From the NCBI RefSeq assembly GCF_016412875.1, contig NZ_JAEKPD010000002.1, forward strand, positions 310,001 to 374,000: a stretch of DNA of 64,000 bases, in the 5' to 3' direction. The notes under the pieces were generated by a model. It was not told the origin of the DNA, ran no database searches, and was given only the letters and a program-made list of their open reading frames with translations. Of the stretch, positions 33,840-41,754 are shown one piece after another. How positions within the stretch are numbered: position 1 is the stretch's first letter; each line of letters opens with the position of its first letter. A program made the translations under genes and the position numbers. The stretch is from Palleronia pontilimi (GTDB lineage Bacteria > Pseudomonadota > Alphaproteobacteria > Rhodobacterales > Rhodobacteraceae).

Positions 33840-33873
33840 TGCGCACCAGGGGACCGGAAGGATCGTTCGACAG

Positions 33874-35745
33874 ATGAGCACGGATACTTCGACCGATCCC
33901 GTCGCCAGGCGCGACGATGCCGGCGGACAGGTCAGCTACGCGATCTTCGACCAGGCGCTCTGGACGCGCTTTTCCGAGGCCGGGTCGGTCGAGGAATTCG
34001 TGGATGCCTGGCTGGCCCTTCTGTGCCGCAACCTGTCGGGCGCCATCGCCGCCGTCACGGTGCTGGGCGATCCCGATACCGGCCCCTTCACGCCCAAGGC
34101 GCGCTGGCCCGAGGACGGCGCGATCGGTCCCGAGCTCATGGCCGCGACCGAGCGCGCGCTGGGCACGCGCCAACCGATGCTCACCCGCAGCGAAGGCCAG
34201 CACCAGGTCGCGCTGCCGCTGCTGATCGACGGCACGCTTTACGGGGCCGTGGCGGTCAGCGTCGCCATCGCGCCCGACGCCACCCCGCCGGGCGAGGCGA
34301 TCCGCCACCTGCGCTGGGGTGGCGGCTGGATCGAGGTGCTGCTGCGCCGCGACCAGGGGCAGGCCTTCGAGGCTCTGCAGACCCGGACCGCGACCGCGCT
34401 GGAAATGCTGGCCACGGTGCTCGAGCAGAAGCGCTTCAACGCCGCCGCGTCGGCGCTTGTCACCGACCTGGCCCGCGCGCTCGACTGCGATCCGGTCAGC
34501 GTGGGCGTGGTTCGAAGGGGCGGCGCGCGGGTCGTGGCGCTGAGTCACGCCGCCGGTTTCGGCAAGCGGATGAGCCTGCTGCGCGACATCCGCGCCGCCA
34601 TGAACGAGGCTATCGACCAGGAAGAAGTCGTGCTCTGGCCGACCGCGCCGGGCTGGGATTACCGGGTGACCCTGGCCCACGAGGAACTGGTGCGCACCCA
34701 CAAGGCCGACAGCGTCCTGAGCGTGCCGATCCAGCACGAAGGCCGCCTTGTCGGCGCCCTCACCCTGGAAAAATCCGGCCCCCACGGCTTTTCGCCGGAC
34801 CAGGTCGAGCTTGTCGACGCGGTGGCGACCATGGTGGGTCCGGTGCTCGAGGAAAAGCGCCGTAACGACCGCATCCTGATCGTCAAGGTCTTCGAGGTGA
34901 TCGGCAACCAGCTGAAAAGCCTGCTTGGCCCGCGCCATTTCGGCCGCAAGCTGGCGACGCTGATCGTCGCGGGGCTGGTCTGGTATTTCGCCACCGCGAC
35001 CGCGACCTTCACCATCGCCGCCCCGGCCGAACTTCAGGGCAAGGTGCAGCGCACGGTGGTCGCGCCCTTCAACGGTTACCTGGCCGACGAAGAGATCCAG
35101 GCGGGCGCGATCGTGACCGAAGACCAGGTGCTGGCGCGGCTCGACGACCGCGACCTGGTGCTCGAACGGCTCAGGCTTTCGACATCGCGCGGCCAGCGGC
35201 AGGCGGAATACGCGCAGGCCCTGGCCGCGCGCGAACGCGCCGAAGCCAATATCATCGAAAGCCAGATGCGCCAGATCGACAGCCAGATCGCCCTTGTGGA
35301 CGAGCAGATCGCGCGCACCGAGATCCGCGCGCCCTTCGACGGCATGGTCGTGTCGGGCGATCTGAGCCAGAAGATCGGTGCAACGATCGAGCGCGGGCAG
35401 GAGCTGTTCCGGATCGCGCCGCTCGAAGGCTGGCGCGTGGTGCTCGAGGTGGACGAGCGCGACCTGGCCGAAGTGGCGCCGGGCCAAACCGGTCAGTTGC
35501 GGGTGTCGTCGCTGCCGGATGTGCCGCTGGGCTACACGGTCGAGCGGATCACGCCCGTGTCGGACCAGCGCGAGGGCCGCAATTTCTTCCGCGTCGATGC
35601 TGCGTTGGACGAAACCGATCCGCGACTGCGTCCATCAATGGAAGGCGTGGCCCGCACCAGGGTGGACGAGCGGCTTCTGATCGCCATCTGGATGCGGCCG
35701 GTGATCGACTGGGCGAAGCTGTTCGTATGGCGCTGGAGTCCCTGA
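33874..35745 (+). CDS. GAF-domain HlyD-family membrane fusion protein
   Basis: The 623-residue protein starts at ATG 33874 behind a GGAAGGA-type ribosome site, 34 bases after the giant gene. Residues ~25-150 and ~180-330 read as two GAF-like domains, the second ending in L-V-D-A-V-A-T-M-V. One membrane span follows (~360-378) with no cleavable signal peptide. Residues ~383-595 are an HlyD/biotinyl-lipoyl barrel-sandwich split by a short coiled coil, with the typical I-R-A-P-F-D-G-M-V-V-S-G strand. The GAF part should be cytoplasmic and the adaptor part periplasmic. HlyD proteins normally join an inner-membrane exporter to an outer-membrane channel; a GAF sensor on one is unusual. The next gene begins 4 bases downstream, so it is probably co-expressed with the M50 gene. 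Confidence 0.85.
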   Translation: MSTDTSTDPVARRDDAGGQVSYAIFDQALWTRFSEAGSVEEFVDAWLALLCRNLSGAIAAVTVLGDPDTGPFTPKARWPEDGAIGPELMAATERALGTRQPMLTRSEGQHQVALPLLIDGTLYGAVAVSVAIAPDATPPGEAIRHLRWGGGWIEVLLRRDQGQAFEALQTRTATALEMLATVLEQKRFNAAASALVTDLARALDCDPVSVGVVRRGGARVVALSHAAGFGKRMSLLRDIRAAMNEAIDQEEVVLWPTAPGWDYRVTLAHEELVRTHKADSVLSVPIQHEGRLVGALTLEKSGPHGFSPDQVELVDAVATMVGPVLEEKRRNDRILIVKVFEVIGNQLKSLLGPRHFGRKLATLIVAGLVWYFATATATFTIAAPAELQGKVQRTVVAPFNGYLADEEIQAGAIVTEDQVLARLDDRDLVLERLRLSTSRGQRQAEYAQALAARERAEANIIESQMRQIDSQIALVDEQIARTEIRAPFDGMVVSGDLSQKIGATIERGQELFRIAPLEGWRVVLEVDERDLAEVAPGQTGQLRVSSLPDVPLGYTVERITPVSDQREGRNFFRVDAALDETDPRLRPSMEGVARTRVDERLLIAIWMRPVIDWAKLFVWRWSP

Positions 35746-35749
35746 TCCC

Positions 35750-37906
35750 ATGTCAAAGGCCTACTTGTCGCAGAATTGGTACCGGGTCGCCGGGCTGAAA
35801 CCCCGGCTGCGCCGCCACGCCAAGCTTTACCGCACGCGCTATCGCGGCCAGCTCTGGTACGTGTTGCAGGATCGCACCTCGGGCCGGTTCCATCGCTTCT
35901 CGCCGTCGAGCCACCGGTTGATCTCGATGCTGGACGGGACGCGCACGGTCCAGGACATCTGGGACACCTTCTGCGAGCAATACGACGACGAGACGCTGAC
36001 CCAAGACGAGGTCATCCGCCTTCTGGGCCAGCTTCACGCGGCCGACGTGCTGCTGGGCGACATTCCCCCCGATATCGGAGAGCTGGCCGAGCGCGGGGAA
36101 AGCCAGCGCAACCGCAAATTCCTGATGAGCTTCATGAACCCGCTCGCCGTCCGGCTGCCGGTGTTCGACCCCGACGATTTCGTGTCGGCGACGATGCCCC
36201 TGGCGCGTCCGCTGATCTCGTGGATCGGGGGCCTGATCTGGCTGGCCGTGGTGGGGTATGGCGGGTTCCTGGCCCTGTCCCACTGGAGCGAGCTGACCCA
36301 GAACGTGGTCGACCGAGTGCTGACGGCCGAAAACCTGGGTCTGCTGCTGCTCAGCTATATCTGCGTGAAGGCCGTGCACGAGATGGGCCATGCCTATGTG
36401 GTCAAGCGATGGGGCGGCGAGGTCCATGAGATCGGCGTGATGTTCCTGGTCTTCATGCCGGTGCCCTATGTGGACGCGTCGGATTCCATGCGGTTCCAGT
36501 CGAAATGGCAGCGGGCGCTGGTGGGCGGGGCCGGGATCCTGGTCGAAGCCTTCCTGGCCGCGGTTGCGATGATGGTCTGGCTGAATGCCGAAGACGGGCT
36601 GGTGCGCGCTTTCGCCTTCAACGTCATGCTGATCGGCGGCGTGTCGACGCTGCTCTTCAACGGCAATCCGCTGTTGAAATTCGATGGCTATTACGTCCTG
36701 TCGGATCTGATCGAGATCCCCAATCTCGCGCAGCGCTCGAAGACCCATTTCACCTATCTGGTCAAACGCTACGCCTTCGGGATGCGCGAGCTGGACAGCC
36801 CGGCCACCGCCCCGGGCGAGCCTGCCTGGTTCGTCTTCTACGCCGTCGCGTCCTTCATCTACCGGCTGTTCATCACCTTCGCGATCGTGCTGTTCGTCAG
36901 CAACCAGTTCTTCTTCCTGGGCATTGTCCTTGCGATCTGGGCGCTCGTGCTGATGTTCGGCTGGCCGCTGATGAAACAGGCGTGGTTCCTGCTGACCTCG
37001 CCCGCGCTGCGCCATCACCGGGGCCGCGCCTTCGCGGTGACGGGCGGCACGATCGCGTCCATCGCCGCACTTCTCTTCGCGGTGCCCCTGCCGCATGCCA
37101 CCATCGCCGAAGGGGTCGTCTGGGTGCCGGGCGATCGCATCCTGCACAGCGAAGCCGACGGGATCGTGACCGAGCTCAGCGTGGTGCCGGGCGCCCAGAT
37201 CGAGTCCGGCACGGCGGTGGTTCTGTTGGACGACCCGCTGATCTCGGCGCGGGTGAAACTGCTCGACGGCTTCATCGAAGAGCTGCGTCGACGCCTGGCC
37301 GCGCAGGACTTCGTCGACCGCTCGGCCGCGCGGGTGCTGCAGGAAGAGCTGCGCGCCGCGCAGGCCGATCGCGCGCTGACGCTGGCGCGGCTCGACGACC
37401 TCGTCGTGCGCGCCGCCGATCCCGGCCAGCTGATCGTGCCGCAGGGCGAAGACATCGTGGGACGGTTCGTGCGCAAGGGCGACGTCATCGGCTATGTGAC
37501 GGATTTTCGCGACCCGCTGATCCGGGTGATCGTGCCCGAACGCCACAGCGATCTGGTCCGCAGCGAGACCCGGACGCTCGAGCTGCGATTCGCGTCCGAC
37601 CCGAATCGGGTGCTTCCTGCCCGAATCGTGCGCGAGGTTCCCGGCATGTCGGCAGAGCTTCCGTCGATGGCCCTGTCCACCGAAGGCGGCGGCCGGATCG
37701 CGCTGGATCCCAGCGTGTCGGGCCCGGGTGGGGAACGCCAGGCACTTGCCAATCTGCTACATCTGGACGTGAGGCTGGCACCGGACACGCCATTTCGTAG
37801 TTTGGGTGAGCGGGTCTATGTCCGTTTCGACCACGGGGAAGAGCCCGCAGCCCTGCAGCTCTATCGCAGTGTGCGGCAGATCTTCCTGAATCAATTTGAT
37901 ATCTGA
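35750..37906 (+). CDS. PqqD-like / M50 membrane metalloprotease / HlyD fusion protein
   Basis: The 718-residue protein has three parts. Residues ~25-110 resemble a PqqD-like winged helix (an F-H-R-F-S-P-S-S-H-R-L-I strand-helix, then D-G-T-R-T-V-Q-D-I-W), the fold used as a peptide-recognition element. Residues ~155-425 are a multi-span M50 protease with HEMGH at 210-214 and N-P-L-L-K-F-D-G-Y at 306-314, which supplies the third zinc ligand Asp312. Residues ~430-700 are an HlyD-like periplasmic region (I-V-T-E-L-S-V-V-P-G-A-x-I-x-S-G). Such M50-HlyD fusions are usually annotated as putative peptide zinc metalloproteases. The gene lies 4 bases after the GAF-HlyD gene. Its likely role is recognition, cleavage or handover of the giant protein or its leader at the inner membrane; this is inferred. 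Confidence 0.85.
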   Translation: MSKAYLSQNWYRVAGLKPRLRRHAKLYRTRYRGQLWYVLQDRTSGRFHRFSPSSHRLISMLDGTRTVQDIWDTFCEQYDDETLTQDEVIRLLGQLHAADVLLGDIPPDIGELAERGESQRNRKFLMSFMNPLAVRLPVFDPDDFVSATMPLARPLISWIGGLIWLAVVGYGGFLALSHWSELTQNVVDRVLTAENLGLLLLSYICVKAVHEMGHAYVVKRWGGEVHEIGVMFLVFMPVPYVDASDSMRFQSKWQRALVGGAGILVEAFLAAVAMMVWLNAEDGLVRAFAFNVMLIGGVSTLLFNGNPLLKFDGYYVLSDLIEIPNLAQRSKTHFTYLVKRYAFGMRELDSPATAPGEPAWFVFYAVASFIYRLFITFAIVLFVSNQFFFLGIVLAIWALVLMFGWPLMKQAWFLLTSPALRHHRGRAFAVTGGTIASIAALLFAVPLPHATIAEGVVWVPGDRILHSEADGIVTELSVVPGAQIESGTAVVLLDDPLISARVKLLDGFIEELRRRLAAQDFVDRSAARVLQEELRAAQADRALTLARLDDLVVRAADPGQLIVPQGEDIVGRFVRKGDVIGYVTDFRDPLIRVIVPERHSDLVRSETRTLELRFASDPNRVLPARIVREVPGMSAELPSMALSTEGGGRIALDPSVSGPGGERQALANLLHLDVRLAPDTPFRSLGERVYVRFDHGEEPAALQLYRSVRQIFLNQFDI

Positions 37907-37941
37907 TTGCCCGCGACAGGCGAAAAAACGCCAATAAAAAC

Positions 37942-37969
37942 TTGTCGATCGGCGGTCTCTCGCTATCGT
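37942..37969 (+). promoter_or_regulatory. Possible sigma70-type promoter for the sapC-secA-hlyD unit
   Basis: TTGTCG (37942-37947) and TATCGT (37964-37969) are separated by 16 bases. Each matches four of six consensus positions. They sit in the 115-base gap between the M50 gene and the SapC-family gene, in the only A/T-rich stretch of this cluster. Prediction by eye only. Confidence 0.3.
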
Positions 37970-38021
37970 GAACGGGCTCGTCCGTTTCGAGCGCAAAAGC
38001 CATTTTAAAAGGACACGCCGC

Positions 38022-38843
38022 ATGACCCAGTTGTTGTTTTACGAAAGCGCTGTTCCCGTCAGCTCGGACCGCCACCGCAAGATGTCCGTCAAGACCGGGG
38101 CCAATTACAAGTTCGCCGAGAAGGTGAACTCGGTCCCGCTGACGGCCATCGAGTTCGGACAGGCCGCTGTCGAATATCCGATCGTGTTTTCGGGCAACGG
38201 CGAAACCGTCATGCCCTGCGCCATCCTGGGTGCTACGGCGACCAAGAACCTGTTCGTGAAGGAAGACGGCACCTGGGGCGGCAAATACGTGCCCGCCTTC
38301 GTGCGCCGCTATCCCTTCGTCTTCGCGCAGGAACAATCCGGCAAGCAGCTGATCCTGCATATCGACGAAAGCTTCGAAGGCTGCAACGATCAGGATCGCG
38401 GCGAGCGGCTGTTCGACAGCGACGGAACGCAGACTCAGTATCTCAAGAACGTGCTGGCGTTCCTGCAGGACTACCAGCAGCGCTTCAACCGCACGCAGCT
38501 TTTCTGCAAGCGCCTGATCGAGCTGGATCTTCTGCGCCCGATGGAAGCCCAGTTCAGCCTGCCGACCGGCGAAAGCCAGTCGCTGTCGGGGTTCCAGTCC
38601 GTGGATCGCGAGAAGCTGAAGGCCGTGTCCAACGAAGACCTGGGCAAGATGATGCGCACCGACGAGCTGGAATGCCTGTTCCTGCATCTCGCCTCGCTGC
38701 GCCATTTCGGCTCGATCGCCGAGCGGTTCTCGATCGAGGATGCGGGCGGATCCGGGTCGGTGCTTTCGTCCGAAACCGCGGCCGACGCCCGTGCGGACGA
38801 CGCGGAAGAGACGGCCAAGTCCCCATCCCCGTCGGATGCTTGA
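38022..38843 (+). CDS. SapC family protein
   Basis: The 273-residue protein is assigned to the SapC family (Pfam PF07277 by memory) from its overall pattern. It has Y-P-I-V-F-S near residue 49, then A-I-L-G, a W-x2-K-Y-V-P-A-F-V-R-R-Y-P-F segment, an L-x-I-D-E-S-F-E-G strand and a C-terminal C-L-F-L-H-L-A-S-L-R-H segment. In Campylobacter fetus SapC belongs to the S-layer system. ATG 38022 is chosen over an upstream in-frame ATG (37968) because AAAAGGA lies 8 bases before it. There is no signal peptide or membrane span, so it is probably cytoplasmic. It overlaps the SecA-like gene by 8 bases, which suggests translational coupling. Its biochemical function is not known. Confidence 0.85.
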   Translation: MTQLLFYESAVPVSSDRHRKMSVKTGANYKFAEKVNSVPLTAIEFGQAAVEYPIVFSGNGETVMPCAILGATATKNLFVKEDGTWGGKYVPAFVRRYPFVFAQEQSGKQLILHIDESFEGCNDQDRGERLFDSDGTQTQYLKNVLAFLQDYQQRFNRTQLFCKRLIELDLLRPMEAQFSLPTGESQSLSGFQSVDREKLKAVSNEDLGKMMRTDELECLFLHLASLRHFGSIAERFSIEDAGGSGSVLSSETAADARADDAEETAKSPSPSDA

Positions 38844-40866
38844 TTTCGGCCCATCGGCCGACCCTGCCAACCAGGCCGCCCCCCGGGGCGGTCTTTCGTC
38901 CTCGCCGCCGCTGGTGCTTTATCCCGAGCGCGAGGAGGCCCGCCACCACTGGCTCGATCCGGCCGAAGGGGTCGCGCGCTACCTCGTCGGGCGCATCTCG
39001 GGACCCTTTTTCAAGCTGCGCCTCCGACGCCTTCTGTCGCAAACGCTCAAGCGCGCGGGTCCCGTCGCCGCGCTGAGCGACGCGGCGCTCGACGCTCGGC
39101 TCGAAGACGCGCGCAGGCGGGCCCGCTGCGATGGACTGTCCGACGCGACGCTCGCCGAAAGTTTCGCCCTGATCCGCGAGATCTCGCGCCGGACGCTGGG
39201 CTTGTATCACCACAAGGTGCAACTTCTGGGCGCGCTGGCCATGGCGCGCGGTGCCGTGGCGGAAATGGCCACCGGCGAAGGCAAGACGCTGACCTCGACG
39301 CTGACGGCGGGGGCGGCGGGGCTCGCGGGCATTCCGGTCCACATCGTCACCGTCAACGACTACCTGGCCGAGCGCGACGCCGAGACCATGCGCCCGCTCT
39401 ACGATCGGCTTGGCCTGAGTGTTGGCGTTCTGATCCACGGCCTGCAGCCCGAAGCGCGGCGGGCGGTCTATGGCTGCGATATCGTCTATGCGTCGAACAA
39501 GGAAATCGCCTTCGACTACCTGCGCGACCGGGTGAAGCTCGACGGCGCGCCGCGCAACCTGTCGCTGAAGCTGCGCCGGTATTTCGACCCCGGCGCGAAG
39601 AACGACGCGCCCGTGATGCGCGGCTTGCCCTTCGCCATCGTGGACGAGGCCGATAGCGTCCTGATCGACGAGGCGCGCACGCCTCTGATCCTGTCGCGCG
39701 AAACCGATGCCACGGCCGAGCGTGTCTGGGCCGAAACCGCGCATCGCCTGGCCGACACCCTTCACGAGCCGCGCGACTACGTCGTGCATCCGCGCGACCG
39801 ACGCGTCGAGCTGACCAAGAAGGGCAAGCTGTCGCTGGAAGAGCAGGGCACGCGCACCGGCGGGATCTGGACCAACCGCATCCGCCGGGAACAGGCGGTG
39901 CAGCAGGCGCTGACCGCGCGGCTGATGTTCCACGAAGGCGATCACTACGTCATCGACGACGGCAAGGTGGTGATCGTCGACGAATATTCGGGCCGCATCA
40001 TGGAAGAGCGGTCCTGGAACGACGGAATGCATCAACTGGTCGAAGTGAAGGAAGGCGTCGAGGTCACCCCCCGCAAAGAGGTGCTGGCCCGGATCACCTA
40101 CCAGCGGTTCTTCCGCCGCTACGGACGGCTGGCCGGCATGACCGGCACGGCGCGCGAGGTCTCCGCCGAGCTGTCGTCGGTCTATCGCCTGAACGTCGTG
40201 GCAATTCCGACCAATACGCCCGCGCAACGGCGTCGGCTGGGCGTGCGCGTTTTCCCCACGGCCGAGCGCCGCTGGAGCGCCGTTGCCGCCCGTGCAAACG
40301 CGTTGCGCGAAACCGGACGGCCGGTGCTGATCGGCACCCGCTCTGTCGCCGCCTCCGAACAGGCGTCGGCGGCTCTGTCGGCGCTGGATGTGCCCCACGA
40401 GCTGCTGAACGCCAAGCTTCACAAGCAAGAGGCGCAGATCATCGCGGATGCCGGCTTGGCGGGGCACGTGACGGTCGCGACCAACATGGCGGGCCGCGGC
40501 GTCGATATCGGGCTGGACCCGGATGTCGCGGCCCGTGGAGGCCTGCATGTCATCCTGACCGAACGGCACGATTCGAAGCGGATCGACCGCCAGCTGGAAG
40601 GCCGCGCCGCGCGTCGCGGCGAGCCCGGCTCGAGCGAGGTCATGCTGTCGCTCGAAGACGCGATCCTGACGCAGACCTCGGCCGGACGCGGCGCCCTGGC
40701 TCGGCTTGCGCGTCTACCCTGGCCGGTGGGCCCCGTCGCGGCCGGACGACTGTTCCGGCGGGCGCAGCGCCGCGCGGAAGCCGGTCACGCCCGCGCCCGC
40801 CGCACGCTGCTGGATCAGGACCGGCGCCTTGGAACCATGCTTGCCTTCAGCGGAAGACCGGAATGA
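38836..40866 (+). CDS. SecA-like preprotein translocase ATPase (short paralogue)
   Basis: The 676-residue protein carries the SecA motor motifs: Walker A A-T-G-E-G-K-T (145-151), V-T-V-N-D-Y-L-A-x-R-D, Walker B V-D-E-A-D-S-V-L-I-D-E-A-R-T-P (~269-283), V-D-E-Y-S-G-R-I-M-E-x-R, G-M-T-G-T-A and N-M-A-G-R-G-V-D-I. Housekeeping SecA is usually 850-920 residues. Here the protein ends soon after a Q-L-x-G-R-A-A-R-R-G-E-P-G-S motif-VI region, so most of the C-terminal helical scaffold and the zinc tail are missing or reduced. ATG 38836 overlaps sapC by 8 bases, and its stop overlaps the next start by 4. It is a candidate accessory SecA powering movement of the giant protein. It is very unlikely to be the cell's main SecA. 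Confidence 0.88.
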   Translation: MLDFGPSADPANQAAPRGGLSSSPPLVLYPEREEARHHWLDPAEGVARYLVGRISGPFFKLRLRRLLSQTLKRAGPVAALSDAALDARLEDARRRARCDGLSDATLAESFALIREISRRTLGLYHHKVQLLGALAMARGAVAEMATGEGKTLTSTLTAGAAGLAGIPVHIVTVNDYLAERDAETMRPLYDRLGLSVGVLIHGLQPEARRAVYGCDIVYASNKEIAFDYLRDRVKLDGAPRNLSLKLRRYFDPGAKNDAPVMRGLPFAIVDEADSVLIDEARTPLILSRETDATAERVWAETAHRLADTLHEPRDYVVHPRDRRVELTKKGKLSLEEQGTRTGGIWTNRIRREQAVQQALTARLMFHEGDHYVIDDGKVVIVDEYSGRIMEERSWNDGMHQLVEVKEGVEVTPRKEVLARITYQRFFRRYGRLAGMTGTAREVSAELSSVYRLNVVAIPTNTPAQRRRLGVRVFPTAERRWSAVAARANALRETGRPVLIGTRSVAASEQASAALSALDVPHELLNAKLHKQEAQIIADAGLAGHVTVATNMAGRGVDIGLDPDVAARGGLHVILTERHDSKRIDRQLEGRAARRGEPGSSEVMLSLEDAILTQTSAGRGALARLARLPWPVGPVAAGRLFRRAQRRAEAGHARARRTLLDQDRRLGTMLAFSGRPE

Positions 40867-41702
40867 CAGGAAACCCCATGCCTCGATTCAGCTTGCGCGC
40901 CTGCGCCCTCACGTTTTGCATGACGCTGGGGGTGCCGGTCGGCCCCGCCATGGCCGACGCCTTCGATTGCGTCATAACGCCTGCCTTGACCGTCGGGATC
41001 GGATCGCCCGTGTCCGGCCTTCTGGAAGACGTCCTGGTCGCCGAAGGCGACTTCGTGGCGAAGGGCCAGGTGATTGCCCGGCTCCGTTCCGAGGTCGAGC
41101 GCAAGACGGTCGAGCTTCTGAAGGTGCAGGCGGACAGCGATGCCGAAATCGAAGCGCAGGACAGCAGGCTGGTGCTCGCGCAAAAGCGGCTTGAACGGGC
41201 GCGCGACCTGATGGCGCGGAAAGTGGGCACGCAGGAACAGCTCGAAGCGGCCGAAGCCGAGACCGAGGTCATCGCCCGCGAACGCATCATCGCCGAGATG
41301 CGCAAGAAGGTCGCCGCACTCGAATTGCAGCGCGCCTCGGCCCAGTTGGATCAACGTGTCATCCGCAGCCCGATCGACGGGATCGTCGTGACGCGGCATC
41401 TTTACTCCGGCGAATACCTCGCCGCCGAGGATCGGGTCTTCACGATCTCGCAGATCGACCCGCTGCATGTCGAGGCGTTCCTTCCGGTCTCGGTCTTCCG
41501 GGCCGTGTCGCCGGGCGCGGTCCTCGAGGTGCGGCCCGACGCCCCCGTCGACGGTGTGATGAACGCCGAAGTCGAGCTGGTGGACCGGATCTTCGATGCC
41601 GCTTCGGCCACCTTCGGGATCCGTCTGCGCCTGCCCAATCCCGACGGCGCCATCCCCGCCGGTCATCGCTGCCAGGTCGAGCTTCCGATCGTCGGCCAGT
41701 GA
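40863..41702 (+). CDS. HlyD-family periplasmic adaptor protein
   Basis: The 279-residue protein begins at ATG 40863 in a 4-base ATGA overlap with the SecA-like gene; a second ATG at 40878 is possible. Residues ~1-31 form a signal peptide ending near A-M-A/D-A. The barrel-sandwich half (G-S-P-V-S-G-L-L-E-D-V-L-V-A-E-G-D) is followed by a short coiled coil, the second half (R-S-P-I-D-G-I-V-V) and a beta-barrel domain ending L-P-I-V-G-Q. It is smaller than typical RND adaptors, and no RND pump or outer-membrane factor is adjacent. It is probably a periplasmic partner of the GAF-HlyD and M50-HlyD proteins. Confidence 0.85.
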   Translation: MTGNPMPRFSLRACALTFCMTLGVPVGPAMADAFDCVITPALTVGIGSPVSGLLEDVLVAEGDFVAKGQVIARLRSEVERKTVELLKVQADSDAEIEAQDSRLVLAQKRLERARDLMARKVGTQEQLEAAEAETEVIARERIIAEMRKKVAALELQRASAQLDQRVIRSPIDGIVVTRHLYSGEYLAAEDRVFTISQIDPLHVEAFLPVSVFRAVSPGAVLEVRPDAPVDGVMNAEVELVDRIFDAASATFGIRLRLPNPDGAIPAGHRCQVELPIVGQ

Positions 41703-41754
41703 CCCGACCGGGCCACCATAGCGCGCCAAAACAAGCGAACGGGCAATCCGAAGC

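Noticed and set aside
33874-41702. Ordinary type 1 secretion locus (HlyB/HlyD/TolC)
   Set aside because: No ABC ATPase or TolC-like gene is present; the motor here is SecA-like and the proteins carry PqqD-like, M50 and GAF parts.
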